Positions 57,230-64,000 of a stretch of 64,000 nucleotides of DNA are shown in pieces. The stretch lies in contig NC_090729.1 in assembly GCF_036898095.1 (NCBI RefSeq), forward strand, positions 72,586,257 through 72,650,256. Direction: 5' to 3'. This DNA is from Palaemon carinicauda. Taxonomy: Eukaryota; Arthropoda; Malacostraca; Decapoda; Palaemonidae. Positions within the stretch are counted from its first letter, which is position 1; each line of letters starts with the position of its first letter. A model generated the notes under the pieces. The model searched no databases. It saw only the letters and a list, made by a program, of their open reading frames with translations, and was not told the DNA's origin. The translations under genes and the position numbers were made by a program.

Positions 57230-58629
57230 GGAGTACTGTTTCTTATCACTTAGGTTTCTCCATAAGACTAACTGATATCTTTTCAATGATATTCTAAGCG
57301 AGAAACACAAAGCTAAAACATTACTCAGGGCATGAATAGCAGAGCTCGACACAACACGTCCACACTCTTGCCTCTACAACTATTGCCTCGTGTAAATCTT
57401 CACTACCTAGACCCATTGCTTATGCTCTTGATATTGAACTCAATAGCGAGCTGTTCAATAAGATCCTGAAGGCTTGTGCTAAATTGAAAACTATTACCCC
57501 TCCCAAGGCTATCTTATGGTCTTTGGATAAGGTCTTGCACTTTGCCTCCTTGATAGATAACGCCACTACCTCTCTGAGCAATTTTACTCAGAATGGCAAT
57601 CCTTTTGCTTACCATAGCTTATGGTGCTAGATCAAATTCTCGGATTTGGGGGAGGTAAATCTTTACCCAGATCCAGCATTCTTGGCGACAAAAGAACTTC
57701 CCACAAAAGGGTTGGGGCCCTAGAAGATTGTTCCACTACAGGAGGATACTTCTCTGTGCCCCGTGGAATGCCTTAAGGCCTACCTGTTAAAGAGTTGGGC
57801 CTTTAAAAGCAGTCAACTTTTTAAAGGGGAGACAACAGGATCTAATCTTTCTCTGAAACAACTAAGGTCCAAATTTGCCTGTTTCATCCAAAGGGCTGAC
57901 CCTGATAGTATGCCATCGGGTCATGACCCTAGGAAAGTTGCCTCTTCCTGGGACTTTTTCCAATCCCTGTCCTTTGAAAGCTTACAGGCTTACACAGGAT
58001 GGAAATCTTCATGAGTGTTCTTCAAATATTACTTACATTATTTCGAAGAGATCAAACACTTTATAGTGGCCACTAGTAATGTGATTAAACCAGCTTCTTA
58101 AGTTTTGTGCATGGACTCTTATGGATTGTATAATTGGGACTTCTCAGTCTACATTGTGCAAGTGGAATAATGTTGTTCTTTTCAATGTGTAATATTTTGT
58201 AATTGTAATGAGTCAAAGGTGATATTTTCCTCTTATGTTATGAGTGTTACTATTTTATTACTGTTACATAATTCTGGGGTCTGATTCTGCACGTTTCATA
58301 TTCCTATTGTTACATTTATGAGTCTTTGGAAATAATAAAATATTGCTGTTTCCTTTTATTGGACCTACTGTTCACAATAAAAATTGTGTACCTCAAATTT
58401 TTTAACCCTCCTTTTATAGACTCCAGTCTGATGGACAACTGGAGACAAAGATTTTATTCACACTGAGTGGGACTGTGCTATTGAATTCTTTTGCTCCTAC
58501 TTATTTTACAAACATATCGCTTGTGCTTATAGCTTGGTACCTTCGTTCCCAGTGCTAGGGAAAGTGAGGTTTATGTCTATGAGGGGTCAAAAGTTAAAAC
58601 ACTCTTGACCACAACTTAGAATACTAATT

Positions 58630-58745
58630 CTCCGGTACACTTCCATCAGGACGAAATGGCTCGAGCTCCCAAAAACAGATTTTGACCTAGGAAAAATCCA
58701 TTTTTGGGCGAGATAGCCATGTTGTCCTGATGGACCCGCCTGTTA
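58630..58745. repeat. DIRS-3 internal complementary region
   Basis: CCATCAGGACGAAATGGCTCGAGCTCCCAAAAA resembles the complement of the outer left repeat (47385-47408). GGGCGAGATAGCCATGTTGTCCTGATGGA resembles the complement of the outer right repeat (59055-59085). The two halves join near 58685, as required for the DIRS circle-closing step. Confidence 0.72.
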
Positions 58746-58794
58746 CTTTTCATCCCTCTCCCGATTCTCAGTGTGAGGCCTTGCATCATGCGAT

Positions 58795-59090
58795 GGCTGC
58801 TCCTTGAATGGTTTTACAGAAAATGTGTTAGTTTTAAGCACACTGGGATTGGGATTTCTATGGCTCTCTCGCCCACGTATCCAATCCTATCCCATACCCT
58901 TCGAGACAAGGTTAACTCTATTTGGGGAAGGATAGTTGTGGATTGTTTTAACACGTCCCTGGTGTATATATCTTTCGGGATATTCGCTCTACATATAAAA
59001 TTCTGTGGTATATCACTCACAGAAATATCTCAAGTAGAAAGCTGCCTTTGAGGAACTTCCTTCAGGACGACATGGCTATCTCACCCAACA
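58795..59090. repeat. DIRS-3 right inverted terminal repeat
   Basis: Inverted copy of 47384-47695 (see DIRS-3 left repeat). A T-run follows at 59097-59112, which may be at or next to the insertion target. Confidence 0.85.
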
Positions 59091-59112
59091 ATAGATTTTT
59101 TTTTTTTTTTTT

Positions 59113-59821
59113 ACTATGTTAAAGTTATAGTAATCCAATTAATGGAAAATCTGTTAAAAGTAAACACCCTTGTCAGCGCATTCAATGGTTATTTTGAATA
59201 AGCATTTGTTTGACAGAAAACATTCAAATTTGTAACTCGAGGGTGACAGGTTTTCTTTTAATTATATACTGTACTTTAATCCTACTTATAAGTGGAATAA
59301 TGAGATTTGACGTCAGGTTCTCGTAGATTGTTTTTTACGTTTGAAACTCTACATACTATATAAAGTTCAGTGGTGGCTTATTCCTGCTCTGACACTCGGC
59401 TTTTACCGAATCATAATTAGGTTGTTTAGTTAATGCTTTAGTTTTCTTTTGTATTTAAAATGAAAGTGAAGAAATTATTGCCATTATCATTTAAACAACT
59501 AGTTTTTGTTAGGTACAGTTGTAGAGCTTAGTTCCTATGCTGACTGTGGTAAACCTTCTCCAGGCGTCACTGTAGTATTACAGGATTTGTTATGAATGAA
59601 CTGCATTCATTGAGTTTGGGTGTGATTGTCAGAAAGATTCTCTACTATTCAGAAGGTGTATGGGATGCTTTATTTATAATCAAGAGGTTAGAATAAACAT
59701 AACATGTATGAAACACATGTTAAGCCAAGTTATCACCACAAAATAATAACATAAAAGAAGGCAAAACGTATTATCTAGGGTCGAGAATTTGATGTTTCTC
59801 TCCTCCATCAACATGCACGTG

Positions 59822-59828
<7 letters not shown>
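59113..59828. other. No gene seen; AT-rich unique DNA
   Basis: 0.7 kb without coding or repeat signatures that I can name. Confidence 0.55.

Positions 59829-59913
<85 letters not shown>
59829..59913. repeat. (CT)n microsatellite
   Basis: About 42 CT units, preceded by a short CACACA stretch. Confidence 0.97.
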
Positions 59914-60840
<927 letters not shown>

Positions 60841-61017
60841 CTTACACTATCGTTCGTTCGTTCGTTCTAGATTGCCCGGGCATTACGCCCGGACTGGGGC
60901 TCTTAGAATCGAAGTCTATATCGGTCTACCAAAGAGCAAATGGATTCTGTGGTGATGACCTAAAAAGTCTTTGAGAAATCCAAAACCCTTGTAACTCCTT
61001 GTAAAACACACACACAC

Positions 61018-61019
<2 letters not shown>

Positions 61020-61099
<80 letters not shown>
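61020..61099. repeat. (CT)n microsatellite
   Basis: About 40 CT units preceded by CACACACACATA. Confidence 0.97.
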
Positions 61100-61101
<2 letters not shown>

Positions 61102-61698
61102 GACAGGAGATAGTGTATGTGCACACTTCACACATAAATGCAGATGGAGGAGTGGAACATTGTCTTAACTCTAGATAAAAAGTCTCTTCTCTCTCTCAGC
61201 TTTAATCACGTTGTAGTAATATATTTGTTTAACTTGTGTTAAATACAAATGCTACATTTATTTTTTCTTTGATTTTTAATAAAGCCTCCCATACACTTTC
61301 TGAATAGCAGTGAACCTCTCCGCTACTCGCACCCAAATGTTACGAATGCTGTTCATTCACTACAACACTTGTAGTACTGTACTGTGATGTTGCTGGTTGG
61401 AGGAAAGGATTATCAAAGTGGGTACAGGAACTCATATCCACAACTGTACCACAAGTCTATAAAAGAAGTTGGTTACATTGAAGAATTTGGGTAAAAATGT
61501 TGCATGAGTAGCCAATGATATAAGGTCTTTAATAGTTTCTTATATGCTTCCATTGTTGGTAGAATTGAACTTACAATATTTGAAACTTTTATGTTTTAAA
61601 GCTCTCAAAATGTATGGAAAATTGTTCATGTAGCCTACCATTTCAGCTTTGTCTGAGGGTTCTTTATTTTATTTTTTAACATGATCATATTTCAGCAA

Positions 61699-61757
<59 letters not shown>

Positions 61758-63430
61758 GCTAAGCTGCAACCCTAGTTGGAAAAGCAGGATGTTATAAGTC
61801 CAAGGCTTCCAAGGCTACCATTTAAACCCGTGTCTGGAATTTAGTGGTACTGTACCTTGAAAATATGATAAATGTTTAATTTGCCAATATTATAATTCAA
61901 TTAAATTCATTACCCATTTCAATTTGAAAAGTATTTAGTTATATTATAGCACAAGTTAGATTAGGGAGTAATTGTCTTCTTTTATTTTTTTGTTTGATCA
62001 TAGCAGTAAAATTTTAAGGGGATGTACATATTCATTTGTGTGACTGGTTATTTTCATCACCCAAAAACATGTAGTTTAGTAATAGTTAGTAGTAGTGATA
62101 AAGTGTCATGATTTATCGAGGCATATAAAGAGATCCTTAAATAATTACAGTACTTTAAGAAGTTTGCTGAGTTTAGGTAGATGATAGAGTATTAATATTC
62201 AAAAGTTAATTCCATATAGTACCTTCCAGTCAACAGTAAATTAACTGATCAAAAAAGTACAGTACAGTATTAAGATTCATAATGAGTTAAACTCATGATT
62301 TTATTAAGGATTTCACCTTACAATACACACTGTATGAACTACACTTTCACCAACCTGTTATTTGTTTCACAGTGCGTTTTTGAATAATCTGGCTCAATTT
62401 TGGATTGTAAGATTGATTTATGAATAAAATTGTGCTGAAATTTGAGGTATAAAAATTTGAAATAACTTATGTGATTAAACTATTGAATATGGAAAATATT
62501 TACAGTAAAATTTATAAACAATTGGATATTCTGCAAAGATTTATTGAACTATATACCAATGTAAATAAAATGTGAAGAATTTGTTGTTGGGGTATTAAAG
62601 CCAACACTTGTTGTTGGCACGGGCCTTTCCCTTGGTTGGCCCGTAGTGGAATGTGAAGAAAAAGTTATAGGTACTGTAGTCTTTTCAACTGCTCACCCAG
62701 GAAGGTAAAACATGGCTTTTAAATGGCTAACTGATTAGATAAGATGATTAAAGAGCCTTTTAATATTTATTAAAGTATAACTTAAGATAACTGTATAGTC
62801 ATATACTGTACAAGAATCTTAGTTTACAAATATTTTATAATAGTAAAACTCTTTACTATTCTTAGCCATATTCTTGACATAACATATTCTCAGGCAATTA
62901 TAAGAACTATTGTGTTTAACTTTGAAGTTGTTTGTAAAATCTGTTCATAACACCATAACCATACATTTTATTATTTGTGATATACTGTGCATTATTATAA
63001 ATGTGTTTCACATGGCTATAATATAATATGAAAATTGATAAAATAGGGTAGTGTATGTTTGTCATTGTGTCATGGTTGACTATTCGTGGTAGCTTAGCCT
63101 ACAAATGTTTGGTAAGTATTTCTTTTAGGCAACAGGTAATCATTCACTTAACTATACCAGTTGTTGAACGGATGATTATTTCTTAGCATTGTATGTTCTT
63201 AGTCACACATAATTTTATTTTATTTTAATTCATAGTCCTTAGCATAGGCTGAGTCTGTAGTCCATGAATATTTATTAGCTTTTTACTTTTTACATAATGA
63301 AAGAAAATTATTTTTCCGAACTGTTTGTATTGATAACAGGAATTAGTATCTATAACCTAGATTCCATAAAGTTGGTTTGTAATAATAAAAGTGTAGAATT
63401 GTCCCTATGCTACAATTGTGGCATGTATCC
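61100..63430. other. No gene seen; AT-rich DNA with short repeat fragments
   Basis: Short random frames only. It contains a (TTA)n-tailed retroposon end (61699-61815) and a fragment at 62592-62652 (TATTAAAGCCAACACTTGTT, GGCACGGGCCTTTCCCTTGG) that resembles a dispersed decapod repeat. Confidence 0.55.
61699..61815 (-). mobile_element. (TTA)n-tailed retroposon 3' fragment
   Basis: (TTA)n (61699-61757) then GCTAAGCTGCAACCCTAGTT and AAAGCAGGATGTTATAAG: the shared 3' end of LINE-E and its SINE-like partner, truncated after about 60 bp. Confidence 0.75.
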
Positions 63431-63439
63431 TACTTAAAC

Positions 63440-64000
63440 TCAAATTTGTTTTTTTGGGCTCAAGCCATGGCGTCCTGATGGAAGGTTCCTGTTTGGTAGC
63501 TTCCTTGGGTATAAGACTACTAAGATATTCCCAGAGAATTTAACCACAGGTTATCACAGAATTCTAACTTCTGGAGCGAGTATCTCAAAGGTTTCCCTTT
63601 AAGACATCGTAATACAACAGGGGACACGCATGTCTGGTCGTGCCACATAGCTATCTCCACCCCGAACAGAGTTAACGCTTCGGTGTGTAAGGGCTGAGAA
63701 TAGCTGGGAGCCGTTCCACAGCTAATCTCACTCGTGGCTACTACTGATACTCGAGACGTAAACAAACGGACGCCATTGCTCTAATGACGTCACGAGCGTC
63801 TTTATCCTTTGTTTAGTAGCTGCCCTACTGAGACGGATTTTCCCTTGTGTGAACTTTATCGTTTTGCATCTTCGCTATGTCGTTACCTTCAGCCTCGCCT
63901 TCTTCTGGAAAGTTGAGTACAAGGTTCCAGTATTGTTTAATTAAGCTCTGGCCGTAAAGTAAATATTATTTTACGAAATAATTGATGTTTTGTGGCAGAG
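63440..64000 (+). mobile_element. DIRS-4: left end of a DIRS1-like element (cut by window edge)
   Basis: GCCATGGCGTCCTGATGGAAGG (63461) parallels the outer left repeat of DIRS-3 (CCATGTCGTCCTGATGGAAT, 47390), followed by a related AGAGAATTTTA/AACC block. An ORF1 start at 63877-63879 reads MSLPSASPSSGKLST, like the DIRS-3 start. GACGTCACGAGCG at 63786-63798 includes a half CRE-like GACGTCA. The rest lies outside the window. Confidence 0.72.

Larger units (their letters stand above)
53028..57367 (-). mobile_element. LINE-B: full-length copy of the LINE-A family
   Basis: Same 3' end (GATAGCTGCTTTTCCAGTCCC after a (TTAC)n tail) and same 5' end as LINE-A; 4.34 kb with no DNA transposon insertions. 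It serves as the uninterrupted reference for the two insertions in LINE-A. Order on the minus strand: ORF1 (57229-56170), ORF2 (56075-53155). A C-run of 17 (56426-56442) and a G-run of 10 (55896-55905) are 6 and 5 bases long in LINE-A. I could not find a clear target duplication. Confidence 0.92.
52850..58101 (+). pseudogene. DIRS-3 tyrosine recombinase, split by LINE-B and broken
   Basis: The N-terminal piece (to about 53020) reads SAHDFLTLAAQSKFGVAKE and YKSNTTKRQYFSSWKK. LINE-B then intervenes. The C-terminal piece from 57368 reads ASTTIASCKSSLPRPIAYAL and LNSELFNKILKACAKLK. An Arg-containing block near 57620 (AYGARSNSR in another frame) follows, then LCPVECLKAYLLKSW, PSGHDPRKVASSWDFF (H-x-x-R), AYTGWKSS and FFKYYLHYF with candidate nucleophile tyrosines. 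An in-frame TGA (58012-58014) falls between GWKSS and VFFKYY. The natural stop is TAA 58099-58101. About 15 codons seem lost at the LINE-B site. Non-functional. Confidence 0.82.
47376..59095 (+). mobile_element. DIRS-3: DIRS1-like retrotransposon of a second subfamily
   Basis: Left repeat 47384-47695 and right repeat about 58795-59090 are inverted copies (CCATGTCGTCCTGATGGAAT at the left; complement of TTCCTTCAGGACGACATGG at the right; both contain the TACACCAGGGACGTGTT block). The order is leader, ORF1, RT/RNase H (about 51190-52850), tyrosine recombinase (52850-53027 plus 57368-58101) and internal complementary region (58630-58745). LINE-B splits the recombinase gene. Without LINE-B it is about 7.4 kb. 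Its terminal sequences and proteins differ from DIRS-2, so the two are separate lineages. All coding regions carry stops or shifts. Confidence 0.87.

Noticed and set aside
53000..57390. Search for target duplications around LINE-A, LINE-B and LINE-C
   Set aside because: No convincing matching flanks were found; low-complexity tails and local deletions obscure them, so none is claimed.

Overview
This is eukaryotic, gene-poor DNA, most likely from a decapod crustacean (shrimp, crayfish or crab). I infer this from the AT-rich background, long (TA)n and (CT)n arrays, several DIRS1-like retrotransposons, and interspersed repeats I recognise from decapod genomes: a (TTA)n-tailed family with a conserved 3' end, and a tRNA-like SINE. 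I found no convincing host gene. Nearly everything that can be identified is a mobile element, most of them broken and many inserted into one another.

Layout. (1) 13-2865: a Tigger/pogo DNA transposon (minus-strand transposase with two stops and a deletion) sits inside a (TA)n array. (2) 5020-29175: a deep nest. The 5' end of a DIRS element (DIRS-1) is cut at 6596 by the LTR of a minus-strand Gypsy element. The LTR holds a nearly full-length PHD-finger LINE (LINE-A, 7525-16051), which itself holds a piggyBac-like element full of satellite repeats (7801-10610) and an ISL2EU-like element (10829-12232). The Gypsy body also holds a short non-autonomous LTR element (16818-17964), an I-type LINE with exact target duplications (LINE-D, 18991-25637) and a 5'-truncated LINE (LINE-E, 26751-28589). 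The nest ends in an inverted DIRS terminal repeat (28936-29175). (3) 29176-35300: mostly unique AT-rich DNA with two interspersed repeats. (4) 35471-46133: DIRS-2, structurally complete, with inverted terminal repeats, ORF1, RT/RNase H, tyrosine recombinase and internal complementary region. It is interrupted by a solo LTR (35592-37429) and LINE-C (38490-40681, which contains a SINE-like insert). (5) 47376-59095: DIRS-3, a different DIRS subfamily, whose recombinase gene is split by LINE-B (53028-57367). (6) 59096-63430: microsatellites, a LINE fragment (LINE-F) and unique DNA. (7) 63440-64000: the left end of a fourth DIRS element, cut by the window edge.

How the parts relate. LINE-A, -B and -C are copies of one CR1/L2-type family; LINE-A keeps an uninterrupted ORF1 (PHD finger plus zinc knuckles). 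DIRS-2 and DIRS-3 replicate by reverse transcription and tyrosine-recombinase integration, and both keep the terminal and internal complementary regions expected of that mechanism. No complete element here looks active: each coding region examined has stops, frameshifts, deletions or changed catalytic residues, apart from LINE-A ORF1. Family assignments rest on protein motifs read by eye and on memory of the families; no database search was possible.
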